DNA from: Arthrobacter sp. Br18
GTDB taxonomy: Bacteria > Actinomycetota > Actinomycetes > Actinomycetales > Micrococcaceae
Length of the DNA: 63,438 nucleotides
Direction of reading: 5' to 3'
Assembly (NCBI RefSeq): GCF_000520555.1
Contig: NZ_KI914852.1
Span: 54,750-118,187, forward strand
Position numbers and translations under genes: made by a program. Under the pieces are notes generated by a model. That model was given only the letters and a program-made list of their open reading frames with translations, did not search any database and was not told where the DNA came from. How positions within the stretch are numbered: the first letter of the stretch is position 1; each line of letters opens with the position of its first letter. Positions 8,449 to 17,335 of the stretch are shown here, piece after piece.

Positions 8449-8633
8449 GGAAACTCCTTGTTCGTTGCAGCATGGATGGCTGCCCCCGAGCCATGGTTCA
8501 TGAGGGCAATTATGCGGTGCATCACAACCGAGTGGGAACTCGCAACGCCGGACGGTAGTTCTGACGCGGTGGGCGGCAATGTGCTAGGAGCTTTTCCTCA
8601 GCCTGCTTAGTGGATTTCGCCTAGACTTCTCGA

Positions 8634-9959
8634 ATGGCGACCACCGAGCAATCCCCGGACACAAAGCTGAAGCGCGGCATCACCGGTCCGCTGCTCTTCC
8701 TGTTCATCCTCGGCGATGTGCTGGGTGCCGGGGTCTATGCACTGGTGGGCGTCATCTCGGCCGAGGTGGGCGGCGCGCTGTGGGTACCCCTGATGGTGGC
8801 GCTGGTCCTGGCACTGCTGACCGCCGGATCCTACGCCGAGCTGGTGACGAAGTACCCGAAGGCCGGCGGTGCGGCGGTCTTCGCCGAACGGGCCTTCCGG
8901 AAGCCCTTCCTCTCCTTCCTCGTCGGATTCTGTATGCTCGCGGCCGGTGTCACCAGCGCCGCAGGCCTCGCCCTGGCCTTCACCGGCGACTACCTCAGCG
9001 CGTTCATCGACGTGCCTGCGGCACCCGCAGCCCTCGTGTTCCTCCTCCTGATTGCCCTCCTCAACGCCCGCGGCATCAAGGAGTCGGTGCACAGCAACGT
9101 GGTGATGACCGTCATCGAGGTGTCAGGGCTCATCCTGGTGATCGTGGTCGTGGGCTTCTTCCTCGCCGGAGGCAACGGCGATGTCTCCCGCGTCACCGAG
9201 TTTCCTGTCGGGGTGAGTCCCGCCTCCGCTATTCTCGGCGCATCACTGATCGCCTACTACTCCTTCGTCGGGTTCGAGGTGTCCGCCAACGTGGCGGAGG
9301 AAGTCCGGGACGTGAGCCGCGTGTACCCCCGCGCACTCTTCGGCGCCCTCCTGACGGCCGGCGTCGTGTACCTGCTGATCGGCCTGGCGTCTTCGGCGGC
9401 TCTGCCGGCCGAGGAGCTGGCAGGGTCGACGTCCCCGCTGCTCGACGTCGTGGCAGCGACCGGGGCCGGCGTCCCGCCGTGGCTCTTCGGCCTGATCGCC
9501 CTGGTCGCGGTGGCGAACGGCGCGCTCCTGACGCTGATCATGGCGAGCCGCATCACCTTCGGAATGGCCGAGCAGGGGCTTTTTCCTTCCATCTTCGGGA
9601 AAGTCCTCCCGAACCGCCGGACACCCTGGGTCGCAATCGTTGCGACGACGGCGGTCGCCATGATCCTGACACTCTCGGGAGACCTCGCCTCACTGGCGCA
9701 GACGGTGGTGCTTCTTCTCCTTTTCGTCTTCCTGAGCACCAACATTGCAGTCCTCGTGCTGCGCCGCGATCAGGTGCAGCACCAGCACTTCCGCATCCCT
9801 GCAGTGGTCCCCGTCCTTGCCGTCGCTTCCTGCGTCCTCCTCCTCACCCAGCAGGGTGGGGAGATCTGGCTTCGTACCGCCATTCTGCTGGCCCTGGGAC
9901 TCGCGCTGTACCTCATCCAGAAGCTGGTGCGCGCACGGAAGGCCGGCAAGTCCGCGTAA
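8634..9959 (+). CDS. APC-family amino acid permease
   Basis: This 441-residue protein has about 12 hydrophobic segments and the first-helix motif GDVLGAGVYALVG, which forms the unwound substrate-binding helix in APC permeases. KYPKAGGAAVFAERAF between helices 2 and 3 and the helix 6 region SFVGFEVSANVAEEV are also characteristic. It probably imports or exchanges amino acids; the substrate is unknown. TAGACT at 8622-8627 ends six bases before the ATG and no Shine-Dalgarno is present, so the mRNA is probably leaderless. Confidence 0.88.
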   Translation: MATTEQSPDTKLKRGITGPLLFLFILGDVLGAGVYALVGVISAEVGGALWVPLMVALVLALLTAGSYAELVTKYPKAGGAAVFAERAFRKPFLSFLVGFCMLAAGVTSAAGLALAFTGDYLSAFIDVPAAPAALVFLLLIALLNARGIKESVHSNVVMTVIEVSGLILVIVVVGFFLAGGNGDVSRVTEFPVGVSPASAILGASLIAYYSFVGFEVSANVAEEVRDVSRVYPRALFGALLTAGVVYLLIGLASSAALPAEELAGSTSPLLDVVAATGAGVPPWLFGLIALVAVANGALLTLIMASRITFGMAEQGLFPSIFGKVLPNRRTPWVAIVATTAVAMILTLSGDLASLAQTVVLLLLFVFLSTNIAVLVLRRDQVQHQHFRIPAVVPVLAVASCVLLLTQQGGEIWLRTAILLALGLALYLIQKLVRARKAGKSA

Positions 9960-9983
9960 CCGGGGTTCTCGGGGAGCCAGTCA

Positions 9984-10526
9984 CTACCAGCCGTGTGGAG
10001 CCGGCCTGCGGGTGCTGGGTAGTGAATTGTTGACACGCCACTCGTGGATCCAGCCGGGAAGAACCAGGTCCGCCGGCGGCGCTCCGAATGCGGCGATGAT
10101 CTCCTCATTGCTCACCGGACCGCTCCTGGAGACAAGGCGGGTGGCAATGACCGCGCGCGCATAGATCTCACCGCCGCTCACCGTCCGCTGCTCGAAATAG
10201 ACGGCCCGTTCGTCCAGGCCGATGATGCGCGTCTCCACGGTGTACCGCTGGCCGAGCTGGAGCGACTTCCGGAAGCTGATCGTCTCCCCCGCCGCCACTG
10301 GGCTCCACCCCTTGCTGCGCATCATCTTCCAGACGCCGCTGCGGACCATCAGGTCGAATCGGCCCAGATCCATCACGGACAGGTACATGCCGTTGTTCAG
10401 GTGCAGCGCGATATCGATGTCCGTCAGAAGGACGCGCAGCGATATCGATGAGTTCCCCCAGATACTGAGGTCCGGGCGCCGTCCCGAGCGGAGGAGTTGG
10501 AGCAGAGTGCGGAAGATGAGATGCAT
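9984..10526 (-). CDS. Acyl-CoA thioesterase family protein (hotdog fold)
   Basis: This is a 180-residue single hotdog-domain protein. DIDIALHLNNGMYLSVMDLGRFDL near residues 36-59 matches the 4HBT_2 / THEM6-like group, where the Asp-x-x-x-H-x-N region forms the active site. It probably hydrolyses acyl-CoA, with unknown chain specificity. I chose the ATG at 10526 because TAATAT (10538-10533 on this strand) is followed by exactly six bases and then this ATG; a GTG at 10532 would lie inside that gap. The gene diverges from the isomerase-family gene at 10589 and the two promoters sit back to back. Confidence 0.85.
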   Translation of the reverse strand: MHLIFRTLLQLLRSGRRPDLSIWGNSSISLRVLLTDIDIALHLNNGMYLSVMDLGRFDLMVRSGVWKMMRSKGWSPVAAGETISFRKSLQLGQRYTVETRIIGLDERAVYFEQRTVSGGEIYARAVIATRLVSRSGPVSNEEIIAAFGAPPADLVLPGWIHEWRVNNSLPSTRRPAPHGW

Positions 10527-10588
10527 CTGCACATATTACTAGTCGGTAACATGGCGGCGTCGCGCGAGGCAGTGTTTAGACTCGGGGA

Positions 10589-11365
10589 ATGAGACAGCCC
10601 TATCCGTACGCCCTGTCCTTCGGCCGTTATCGGGAGTTGTTGTCCTCGGAATTCGAGGCGCTGGCCGCTTTGATCGACGGAACCCTCGCGGTACCCGTGC
10701 CATCCTGCCCCGGGTGGAGCGGTGAGGACCTCGTGCGGCACACCGCCATCGTCTACCTCCAGAAGGCCGAGACGATCCGCACCGGATCGAGGCCCGGGAA
10801 GGGGTGGCCGCCCGTCGGCATCGGCAGCATGCCGCCCGGGGCGCTCCTCTGGCATTGCTACGAACGCCTGATCGCGCAGTTCGACGCACATGATCCCGAC
10901 GACGCGGCGGAGAGTTGGGTGCCGGGCGACCAGACGGTCGGCTTCTGGGTGAGGCGCCTCACCCATGAGACCGCCATGCACCGGTACGACCTCGAACTCG
11001 CAGGCGGCGGGCCGACAACCGCGTTCGATGCGGACCTCGCGGTGGACGGCATCGACGAGGTGCTCTCGGTGATGCTGGGGCGCGGCCGCGCCGACCCCGC
11101 GGCCAGCGGCGCCGTCGTCCTGGTGGAAAGCGCGGGCCGCTCCTGGTCGGTATCCCTCGAGCAGGCCGCCGCGCGGCTCGACCGGACGCCGGTAGCCGAG
11201 GGCGGCGCAGCCGACAGCGCCGCACCGGATACCGCGGCCTCAACTGTTCGAGGGGCTCCGCAGGAAGTCCTCCTCTGGCTCTGGGGACGGGGCACCCTGC
11301 CCTCCAGCTCCATTTCCGGCGATGCGGTGAGTGAACTCCGCAGCCGCCTGGCCCGAGCCCTTTGA
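10589..11365 (+). CDS. Maleylpyruvate isomerase-family, mycothiol-dependent protein
   Basis: This 258-residue protein has an N-terminal four-helix DinB/MDMPI domain and a C-terminal MDMPI_C domain. Likely metal-binding residues are in CPGWSGEDLVRHTAIV (His near residue 52) and RRLTHETAMHRYDLELA (two His, about residues 126-131). The family uses mycothiol, the low-molecular-weight thiol of actinobacteria, for isomerase or transferase chemistry; the substrate here is unknown. TAGACT at 10577-10582 with a six-base gap suggests a leaderless start. Confidence 0.87.
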   Translation: MRQPYPYALSFGRYRELLSSEFEALAALIDGTLAVPVPSCPGWSGEDLVRHTAIVYLQKAETIRTGSRPGKGWPPVGIGSMPPGALLWHCYERLIAQFDAHDPDDAAESWVPGDQTVGFWVRRLTHETAMHRYDLELAGGGPTTAFDADLAVDGIDEVLSVMLGRGRADPAASGAVVLVESAGRSWSVSLEQAAARLDRTPVAEGGAADSAAPDTAASTVRGAPQEVLLWLWGRGTLPSSSISGDAVSELRSRLARAL

Positions 11366-11395
11366 CCCCCTCCCCCCAACCACCACAGGAGCCTC

Positions 11396-12229
11396 ATGAC
11401 CCTGGTATCCGTACCCACCGTCCACCTGCGCAACGGCGCCGACCTTCCCCTGCTCGGGTTGGGAACCTGGCCGCTGAACGACGCCGAGGCAGCTGACACC
11501 GTTGCCACGGCAATCGACGCCGGTTACCGCCTCATCGACACCGCCGAGAACTATCACAACGAGGCGGGTGTGGGTGAGGGAATCCACCGTTCCGGCATCG
11601 ACCGCAGCGAGCTGTTTCTCACCACCAAGTTCAACAGCCAATGGCACGGGCACGACGGCGTGCGGCAGGCCTTCCGCACCAGCAGCCGCCTGCTGGGTGT
11701 CGACTACATCGACCTGCTGCTGGTGCACTGGCCCAATCCCGGCCAGGACCGTTACGTGGAGGCAGTGCAGGGCATCGCCGCACTGCTTGAGGAAGGACTC
11801 GTGCGGGCGGTGGGAACCTCGAACTTCAAGGCCTCCCACCTTCAGCGCGTTATCGATGCCGGAGTGGTACCCGAGGTCAATCAGATCCAGCTCGACCCCC
11901 GCCGCACGCGGCGGGACATCCGCGACTTCCACGCACAGCACTCCATCGTGACCGAGGCGTGGAGTCCCCTCGGCCCCGGCAGCAATCTTCTCGAGGAGCC
12001 GGCCGTCACCGCGCTGGCCGAGCAGCACGGGAAGTCGCCGGCCCAGATCGTGCTCCGCTGGCACGTGCAACAGGGCGTCGTGGCGATACCCAAGTCAGCC
12101 CACCCCGACCGGCTGGCCCAGAACATCGATATCTTCGATTTCGACCTGTCGGAGCAGGAGCTGAGCAGTATCTCTGCGCTCGACACGGGTTCTGCAGAAA
12201 TCACCGATTCGGATGTTTTCGGGCACTGA
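11396..12229 (+). CDS. Aldo/keto reductase (2,5-diketogluconate reductase type)
   Basis: This is a 277-residue NADPH-dependent TIM-barrel reductase. The catalytic tetrad is visible: Asp and Tyr in RLIDTAENYHNE, Lys in LTTKFNSQ, and His in LLVHWPNP. The cofactor region near IPKSAHPDRLAQNIDIFDF is also typical. AGGAG lies seven bases before the ATG. It may follow the upstream isomerase-family gene in one transcript, with a 30-base gap. The substrate is unknown. The last codons lie within a 15-bp tandem repeat. Confidence 0.92.
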   Translation: MTLVSVPTVHLRNGADLPLLGLGTWPLNDAEAADTVATAIDAGYRLIDTAENYHNEAGVGEGIHRSGIDRSELFLTTKFNSQWHGHDGVRQAFRTSSRLLGVDYIDLLLVHWPNPGQDRYVEAVQGIAALLEEGLVRAVGTSNFKASHLQRVIDAGVVPEVNQIQLDPRRTRRDIRDFHAQHSIVTEAWSPLGPGSNLLEEPAVTALAEQHGKSPAQIVLRWHVQQGVVAIPKSAHPDRLAQNIDIFDFDLSEQELSSISALDTGSAEITDSDVFGH

Positions 12230-12260
12230 CTTTTCGGGCACTGCCTTTTCAGGCACTGCC
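12216..12260 (+). repeat. Three tandem 15-bp repeats across a stop codon
   Basis: Units at 12216-12230, 12231-12245 and 12246-12260 read TTTTCGGGCACTGMC, with one base change in unit 3 (CAGG for CGGG). The first unit contains the aldo/keto reductase stop codon. The unit length is a multiple of three, so copy-number change would not shift the frame. Confidence 0.85.
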
Positions 12261-12324
12261 AACGTCGCTTCGACCGCGCTCGTGCATATCGCGCTGGCCG
12301 GGCCTCGACCCAGGGGGAATTGAA

Positions 12325-13101
12325 TTGATTGAACTTGCCGTGATATTCCTTGCGGGGTTCTGGGCCGGCATGATCAACGTGGTCGTCGGCTCCGGCACGC
12401 TCGTGACCTTCCCCGTGCTGCTGCTGTTCGGGTACCCACCCATCGTCGCGAACATCTCGAACAATGTCGGCCTCGTGGCCGGCGGTATCACGGGATCGTG
12501 GGGCTACCGTCGCGAGATCGCCGCGAACAAGCGACTGCTGCTGACCCTGCTGCCCCTGTCCGCGGCCGGCGGCATTGCGGGCGCTCTCCTGCTCCTTGTG
12601 CTCCCGCCCGAAGCCTTCCGGGCGATCGTTCCCGTCCTGATCGTCATCGGGCTCGTCATGGTGACCGTCGCACCTGCAGTGCAGCGCCGTGCTGCCGCGA
12701 AGGCAGGCGAGGCACCGTCGCCTACCAGTACTTCCACCCCAGCGCGGATCATCCTGCTCCTCGGAATCCTCGTCCTCGGGGTGTACGGCGGCTATTTCGG
12801 CGCGGCGCAGGGAATTCTCATCGTCGGCCTCATGAGCGTTATGACGCTCGAGAGCCTGCAAAGAATCAATGCCGTCAAGAATGTCCTGACCACGGCGGTG
12901 AACGGCATCGCTGCCGTCACGTTCATGGTGTTCGCCTGGGAATTCATCGACTGGAGGGTCACCGCTGCTATCGCAGCCGGGGCCACGCTCGGGGGTCTGT
13001 TCGGGGCCAGGGTGGGCAGGCGTCTGTCGCCGAATGTCCTCCGGGTCACGATCCTCACCATCGGCACCATCGCGCTTGTCCGAATCCTCTTCTTCGACTG
13101 A
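12325..13101 (+). CDS. TSUP family (TauE/SafE) membrane transporter
   Basis: This 258-residue membrane protein has about eight hydrophobic helices. It shows the duplicated TSUP signature: GFWAGMINVVVGSGTLVTFP near the start and GVYGGYFGAAQGILIVGLM in the second half. Family members export or import sulfite, sulfoacetate or related anions. The reading frame is open far upstream, but I chose the TTG at 12325: AGGGGG at 12312-12317 lies seven bases upstream and the family motif starts about ten residues in. The substrate is unknown. Confidence 0.85.
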   Translation: MIELAVIFLAGFWAGMINVVVGSGTLVTFPVLLLFGYPPIVANISNNVGLVAGGITGSWGYRREIAANKRLLLTLLPLSAAGGIAGALLLLVLPPEAFRAIVPVLIVIGLVMVTVAPAVQRRAAAKAGEAPSPTSTSTPARIILLLGILVLGVYGGYFGAAQGILIVGLMSVMTLESLQRINAVKNVLTTAVNGIAAVTFMVFAWEFIDWRVTAAIAAGATLGGLFGARVGRRLSPNVLRVTILTIGTIALVRILFFD

Positions 13102-13116
13102 CCCTTCGCGACCTCC

Positions 13117-13779
13117 TCACGGCCAGAGCAGGTCGGTCCGCCACCCGTCGCCGAACCGCGTGTACAGCAGCCGGGTATGGCGCCGTTCCGGATCCGCCTG
13201 CCAAAACTCGACGGCGTTCGGGGCAACGGTGAACACCGTCCAATCCGGCGATCCGAGGCTCCCGTGCCTGTCGATCAGCTCCAACTGGTCGGCGACGGCC
13301 GCGTCGAGCTCCTCCCTGTCCTGCATCCTCCCGCTCTGGTGCCCAGCCAGCACCAGCGCCCGGGCGGCCGGGTGGCGCCGCTGGAAATCGGCGTCATTCT
13401 CCTCGGTGCCGGCCGGGGACACCGTGCCGCGTACGCGAACCTGGCGGCCGGAGTCGGGCCAGAAAAAGGTCAGCGCCGCCACCGGTCGTGCGGCCAGTTG
13501 GCGCCCCTTGGGGCTGTCGCTGCTCGACGCGACCGACCACCCGGACGCGCTGACATCCTTCAGGATCACCACGCGGGCGTCAGGTGCGCCGTCGTCGTCC
13601 ACGGTGGCGAGGTTGACGGCGTGCGGGGCGAGGACCCCGGAGTCCACCGCGGCAGTGAGCCAGTCAAGGAAAAGATCAATGGGGGAGGCGGGTGCACCGG
13701 CAGGTTCGAAGACGGGCATGGATTCTGGGAAAACGGGCACTCCGCTGATCAGGTCGCGGGCCAGTCCGGGGTTGCTCAT
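13117..13779 (-). CDS. Pyridoxine/pyridoxamine 5'-phosphate oxidase family protein
   Basis: This 220-residue split-barrel flavoprotein resembles PdxH. It has an FMN-binding DARVVILKDV segment near residues 67-76, a SPKGRQL helix, a FFWPDSGRQVRVRG strand pair and a C-terminal WRTDLLWP in place of the canonical PdxH ending. The GRQVRVRG and DGWRTDLL regions contact FMN and substrate in PdxH. It may oxidise pyridoxamine or pyridoxine phosphate, but the divergent C-terminus leaves room for another substrate. TAGGGT six bases before the ATG (13791-13786) suggests a leaderless start. It converges on the TSUP gene. Confidence 0.83.
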   Translation of the reverse strand: MSNPGLARDLISGVPVFPESMPVFEPAGAPASPIDLFLDWLTAAVDSGVLAPHAVNLATVDDDGAPDARVVILKDVSASGWSVASSSDSPKGRQLAARPVAALTFFWPDSGRQVRVRGTVSPAGTEENDADFQRRHPAARALVLAGHQSGRMQDREELDAAVADQLELIDRHGSLGSPDWTVFTVAPNAVEFWQADPERRHTRLLYTRFGDGWRTDLLWP

Positions 13780-13864
13780 GCCGACACCCTATCCCCGATG
13801 CCGGACTCGTTGGCCATGCAATAAGCAGGTGCGGAACGGAGAACCGGCACCCTAGAGTCGAAGG

Positions 13865-14668
13865 ATGCCCGCACATGAAGAACACCGGATCGGCTCACGG
13901 GACCTCAGGCGCTGGAGCACGCCGGCGGGTCGCTGGCTGGTAAGGACCGTCCGGCCGCTCGCGGCGTGGATAGGGCCGCACTGGGTCCTTCTGCTCATCA
14001 TCGCGGTGGGAGGCGGCCTCGCCGCTGCACTCACAGCGGCTTCCGCCGAAGTCTATGAAGCGGTCGTTGAAGCGAACGGTGTCGCTGCCCTCGACCAGCC
14101 TGCCCTCGACCTCGCAATTGCGCTGCGGGAGCCGTGGCTGAACGGCCTGGTCACGGCGTACACCCACGTGGGCGGGCCGATCGGCATGCCCCTGCTCGCG
14201 GCTTCCGTGATGGTCCTGCTTGCCGTTCGGCGGAGATCCTGGACGCCGGTGATCCTGCTACCGGCAGCAGCGTTCGGATCCCTCCTGATGACCATCGCCG
14301 GCAAGGAAGCCATCGGGCGGCTGCGTCCCGCCCTTGAGTTCGCCGTTCCACCGTTCGAGCAATCGCCGTCATTTCCGAGCGGCCATGCGCTGAACGCCCT
14401 GGTCATCGCAGGCATTGTGGCCTACCTGCTGGTGCTCCGCCAGAACCGCAAGCGCACCCGTGCGCTCACCATCGGCCTCGCCATCGCCTTTGCCCTGACC
14501 ATGGGCCTCAGCCGGGTGTACCTGGGACACCACTGGCTGACCGATGTGCTGGTCGCGTGGACGCTCGGGGTCGCCTGGCTGTCACTCGTGGTCACGGCGC
14601 ACCGCCTGCTGCTGACCTTCCGCCCGAGCAACAGGAGGAAACGTTTCGAACCGCGGGTGAACGGCTAA
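13865..14668 (+). CDS. PAP2-superfamily membrane phosphatase
   Basis: This 267-residue membrane protein has about six helices. The three PAP2 motifs are present in order: KEAIGRLRP, PSFPSGH and SRVYLGHHWLTD. They supply the phosphate-binding Lys/Arg and the two catalytic His. It probably dephosphorylates a lipid phosphate such as undecaprenyl diphosphate or phosphatidate, with the active site facing outward. TAGAGT at 13853-13858 with a six-base gap suggests a leaderless start. Its 3' end overlaps the converging gene by four bases. Confidence 0.9.
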   Translation: MPAHEEHRIGSRDLRRWSTPAGRWLVRTVRPLAAWIGPHWVLLLIIAVGGGLAAALTAASAEVYEAVVEANGVAALDQPALDLAIALREPWLNGLVTAYTHVGGPIGMPLLAASVMVLLAVRRRSWTPVILLPAAAFGSLLMTIAGKEAIGRLRPALEFAVPPFEQSPSFPSGHALNALVIAGIVAYLLVLRQNRKRTRALTIGLAIAFALTMGLSRVYLGHHWLTDVLVAWTLGVAWLSLVVTAHRLLLTFRPSNRRKRFEPRVNG

Positions 14669-15111
14669 CGGGGGGCCTCGGAAAGCTCTTTCAACTTTTC
14701 GAGCGCCAAGGGCCAGGCTTCCCTGAGCATCGCGGCGAAATCCCCTGTGCTGTCCATCTCAATGTCGACAGTGGTGACCCCGTTCGATTCGGTGAAGGTG
14801 TAGTTCTCCTCGGTACCGCTGATCTGTCGGGCCACCTCGCTGGTGAGGTCATCGACCCCGTTCACCACCTGCCCCCGATAACGGATCGAGATGTACTCAT
14901 GCCTTTTGTTCTCCGCCACGGTGCCGACCAAACCTTCGAAGGAACCGTCCTCACTGGGCCCGAGGAACCGGATGGTACCTCCTTCGTCCCACGTGCCGAG
15001 AAAGTGGGACCCTTCCTGGAAGTCCCCGGTCCACTTCCGGTAGGTTTCTTCCCCAAGCATGGTGTTCCACACGACACTGACGGGAGCCTGAATGGTCGCC
15101 GAGAACCGCAA
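14665..15111 (-). CDS. SRPBCC (START-like) domain protein
   Basis: This 148-residue single-domain protein starts LRFSATIQAPVSVVWNTML and continues with GEETYRKWTGDFQEGSHF, the opening of the AHSA1/SRPBCC helix-grip fold. The fold binds hydrophobic ligands. I chose the TTG at 15111, with AGGG about six bases upstream, because a TACAAT -10 box at 15131-15126 would place the transcript start inside the longer frame that opens with ATG at 15174, and the longer form would overlap the divergent alkB start. The ligand is unknown. Confidence 0.78.
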   Translation of the reverse strand: MRFSATIQAPVSVVWNTMLGEETYRKWTGDFQEGSHFLGTWDEGGTIRFLGPSEDGSFEGLVGTVAENKRHEYISIRYRGQVVNGVDDLTSEVARQISGTEENYTFTESNGVTTVDIEMDSTGDFAAMLREAWPLALEKLKELSEAPR

Positions 15112-15162
15112 CTTTTCCCTAACGGATTGTAGCCCCGCAGCGTCCCGTGAGGATATAAACCA

Positions 15163-15828
15163 ATGACGGAACATTCCGCCTCACTCCTGCCGCGGGAGCG
15201 GAGCGAGCCCGCACCAGGCGCCGTCCATGTTCCCGACTGGCTGACGCTCCAGGAGCAGGTCGACCTGGTTGCTGCATGCCGCGGATGGGCCACGGGTCGG
15301 GTACCGATGCGCTCGGTGGTTCTGCCGAACGGTGGCAGAATGTCGGTGAAGACCGTCTGCCTCGGCTGGCACTGGCAACCCTATCGATACAGCAGGACGG
15401 CCGATGACGCCGGCGGAGCCCCGGTGGCTCCCTTCCCGGACTCGCTGACGCGACTCGGGCAGGATGCCATTGCTGAAGCTTTCGGGGCGGACGACGCGGC
15501 CGGCTACTTACCGGACGCGGCGCTGATCAACTTCTACGACGCTGCCGCAAAGATGGGGATGCACCAGGACAGGGAGGAACGTGTTGGTGCGCCAGTGGTC
15601 TCCCTCAGCCTCGGCGATTCGTGCCTGTTTCGCTTCGGGAACACCGAAACCCGCAATCGGCCGTGGCAGGATCTGCAGTTGCAGTCGGGGGACCTGTTCG
15701 TCTTCGGTGGTGCTTCACGATTTGCGTATCACGGTGTCCGGAAAACCATAGCGGGAACCGCAGATCCAGCCCTGGGACTTCGCGGGCGTCTCAACATCAC
15801 GTTGAGGGTCACGGGTCTTCCCGGCTGA
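15163..15828 (+). CDS. alkB: AlkB-type 2-oxoglutarate/Fe(II) dioxygenase, alkylation repair
   Basis: AlkB oxidatively removes methyl groups from N1-methyladenine and N3-methylcytosine in DNA or RNA. This 221-residue protein shows the Fe(II) triad: H and D in MGMHQDREE near residue 133, and a distal His in FAYHGVRK. RGRLNITLRVTG near the C-terminus supplies the 2-oxoglutarate-binding Arg and substrate Arg. LINFYDAAAKMGMHQD is diagnostic of the family. It is divergent from the SRPBCC gene. GAGGA lies nine bases before the ATG. No adaptive-response regulator is adjacent. Confidence 0.92.
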   Translation: MTEHSASLLPRERSEPAPGAVHVPDWLTLQEQVDLVAACRGWATGRVPMRSVVLPNGGRMSVKTVCLGWHWQPYRYSRTADDAGGAPVAPFPDSLTRLGQDAIAEAFGADDAAGYLPDAALINFYDAAAKMGMHQDREERVGAPVVSLSLGDSCLFRFGNTETRNRPWQDLQLQSGDLFVFGGASRFAYHGVRKTIAGTADPALGLRGRLNITLRVTGLPG

Positions 15829-15866
15829 CTACCGCCGGGAAGACCTCCCGCAGCCGTTCGTGCGTG

Positions 15867-16511
15867 TCAGGCTTCCTGCTGCGCCGCTTCTCTGGCGGCA
15901 GTCAGGAGCTTGAAACGCCGGCGCTGCTTGGTGGGAATAAGGGACAGGAACTGCGGGTGTGCCATCAGGAAGTCCTGGGCCTCGGGGCAGTACGGCATGA
16001 TGGCCAGTCGGCGCCGGTGGGCGTTGAACAGCACGGCCTGCATGAGCACGGGCTCAAGACCCATACGCCGGAATCGGGAATCGATGACTGCCTGCAGGAG
16101 CAGGACATCGCCGCCGCGCATCTCGTACTGCACATAGCCGGCCATGACACCGTTGCGGTACAGCTCGAAGCGCGAGAACAAAGCGTTGTCACGGAACTTC
16201 TCCCGCGTACTTTCAGGTTCGGCAGGCGCTTCAGCGGCGGACTCGCGGAGCTCGAGCTCCTCGACCAGGGCCTCATAGCGGTCCCGGGTTTCCATCGACG
16301 GGTAATCAGTATCGAGCAGCTGATAAGTGCGGTTGCACAGGGTACGCAGTTGCCGCGTCGAAACCTCCGAGAGGTCGGCGGGAAACTGTGGTTCCTCCCC
16401 GGTGCGGGGGGTAGCGGCCGTGGGACTCGACGTCCGGGACCAGTCGAAGGGGTGCATCGATTCGGCCGGGTGGGCCTGCTCGCGGTCAAGTACTTGGGGA
16501 AATTGTTCCAT
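15867..16511 (-). CDS. GNAT-like N-acetyltransferase domain protein
   Basis: This 214-residue protein has an N-terminal acidic/Pro linker and Leu-rich helices (residues about 1-105), then an acetyltransferase-like C-terminal half: GVMAGYVQYEMRGGDVLLLQ, DSRFRRMGLEPVLMQAVL and RRRLAIMPYCPEAQDFLMAHP. The Arg-Arg-Met-Gly-Leu turn resembles the acetyl-CoA-binding R/Q-x-x-G-x loop of GNAT proteins. I chose the ATG at 16511 because GGAG lies seven bases upstream; the GTG at 16523 overlaps that site. The substrate is unknown. Confidence 0.75.
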   Translation of the reverse strand: MEQFPQVLDREQAHPAESMHPFDWSRTSSPTAATPRTGEEPQFPADLSEVSTRQLRTLCNRTYQLLDTDYPSMETRDRYEALVEELELRESAAEAPAEPESTREKFRDNALFSRFELYRNGVMAGYVQYEMRGGDVLLLQAVIDSRFRRMGLEPVLMQAVLFNAHRRRLAIMPYCPEAQDFLMAHPQFLSLIPTKQRRRFKLLTAAREAAQQEA

Positions 16512-16604
16512 GGTTAACTCCACGTTGTGGTTCCATGGCCTGCTTCTCGACCGGTGCTAGAAGTCTAGGGGAGAAGCTCGAAAAGCGAAAGCTCAGCGCA
16601 CTGA

Positions 16605-17291
16605 CTATTCCCTGAACCCTGCTTCCCGGTAGAAACCCTCGATATGACGACCGATGAGGTCCGCGGCCTGTTGCCCGTTTCCCCCCTGAATTGCCTTCAG
16701 AATGTCCCGGTGCTCATTCCTCAGCCGCGCGGCGGTGGACTGCCAGTCCGGCAGTGCAGCTGTAAGTCCTTGCGTATAGGACTGGATGGATTCGCGCAGG
16801 GAAGCCATCATGGCGCCCACCAGGATATTTCCTGCAGCTTCCGCAAGGGCAACGTGGAAAAGGGCGTCGAGCGCAAGAAATTCCGGTGCGCCCAGGCCGG
16901 GACGGTCCATGTCGTCGAGCAGGTGTTCCGCTGCTGCGAGGGAGGCCGCATCACCCTTCGCGTGTGCGCCCGCCCATGTCTCCAGCAGCAGCCTGGTCTG
17001 CACGATGTCGGCCACCGGCAAGTGGGAGCTGGCAATGTGCAGCCGAAGGGTCGAGCCAAGCGCCGCAGCGGGATTCGCCGTCACGAACGTGCCCGCTGCA
17101 GGTCCCGAGCCCACCCCGGCCTTGAGCACACCCAGCGCCTCCAGCACCCGGATGCCTTCCCTCACCGACGTCCGCGAGATCTTCAGTTGCCCGGCCATCG
17201 CCCGCTCGCCGGGGAGTTGAGCACCGATCCCGAGCCGCCCTGCCGCCAATTCTGCTTCGAGCCATGCAGAAACGACCTGGTGATTACGCAT
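16605..17291 (-). CDS. FadR-family GntR regulator, probable lactate-responsive repressor
   Basis: This 228-residue protein has an N-terminal GntR winged helix (residues about 3-70; [20 protein letters not shown] then [14 protein letters not shown]) and a C-terminal FCD all-helical effector domain with metal-binding His candidates in [18 protein letters not shown] and GRHIEGFY. It is divergent from the lactate dehydrogenase, and two TGTGGTCNGACCACA palindromes lie between them, the operator shape of the FadR/LldR group. TATGCT (17303-17298) six bases before the ATG suggests a leaderless mRNA whose promoter overlaps operator 1, so it is probably autoregulated. LldR-type function is inferred. 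Confidence 0.9.
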   Translation of the reverse strand: MRNHQVVSAWLEAELAAGRLGIGAQLPGERAMAGQLKISRTSVREGIRVLEALGVLKAGVGSGPAAGTFVTANPAAALGSTLRLHIASSHLPVADIVQTRLLLETWAGAHAKGDAASLAAAEHLLDDMDRPGLGAPEFLALDALFHVALAEAAGNILVGAMMASLRESIQSYTQGLTAALPDWQSTAARLRNEHRDILKAIQGGNGQQAADLIGRHIEGFYREAGFRE

Positions 17292-17308
17292 GGCGCCAGC
17301 ATAGCTTG

Positions 17309-17323
17309 TGTGGTCGGACCACA
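17309..17323. promoter_or_regulatory. GntR/FadR operator 1
   Basis: TGTGGTCGGACCACA is a perfect 7+1+7 palindrome of the TGGTCNGACCA type bound by FadR-family regulators. It lies between a plausible lldD -35 (TTGTGT 17306-17311) and -10 (TAAAGT 17329-17334), and just upstream of the regulator's own -10. It could block both promoters. Confidence 0.85.
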
Positions 17324-17335
17324 ACCCGTAAAGTC

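Noticed and set aside
6310-8610. 766-codon plus-strand frame across malQ and the OFA transporter
   Set aside because: It crosses two well-supported minus-strand genes and an intergenic terminator, and contains no domain.
11959-12324. Upstream extension of the TSUP frame into the aldo/keto reductase gene
   Set aside because: The TTG at 12325 has a good Shine-Dalgarno and the transporter signature starts there; the extension overlaps a real gene.
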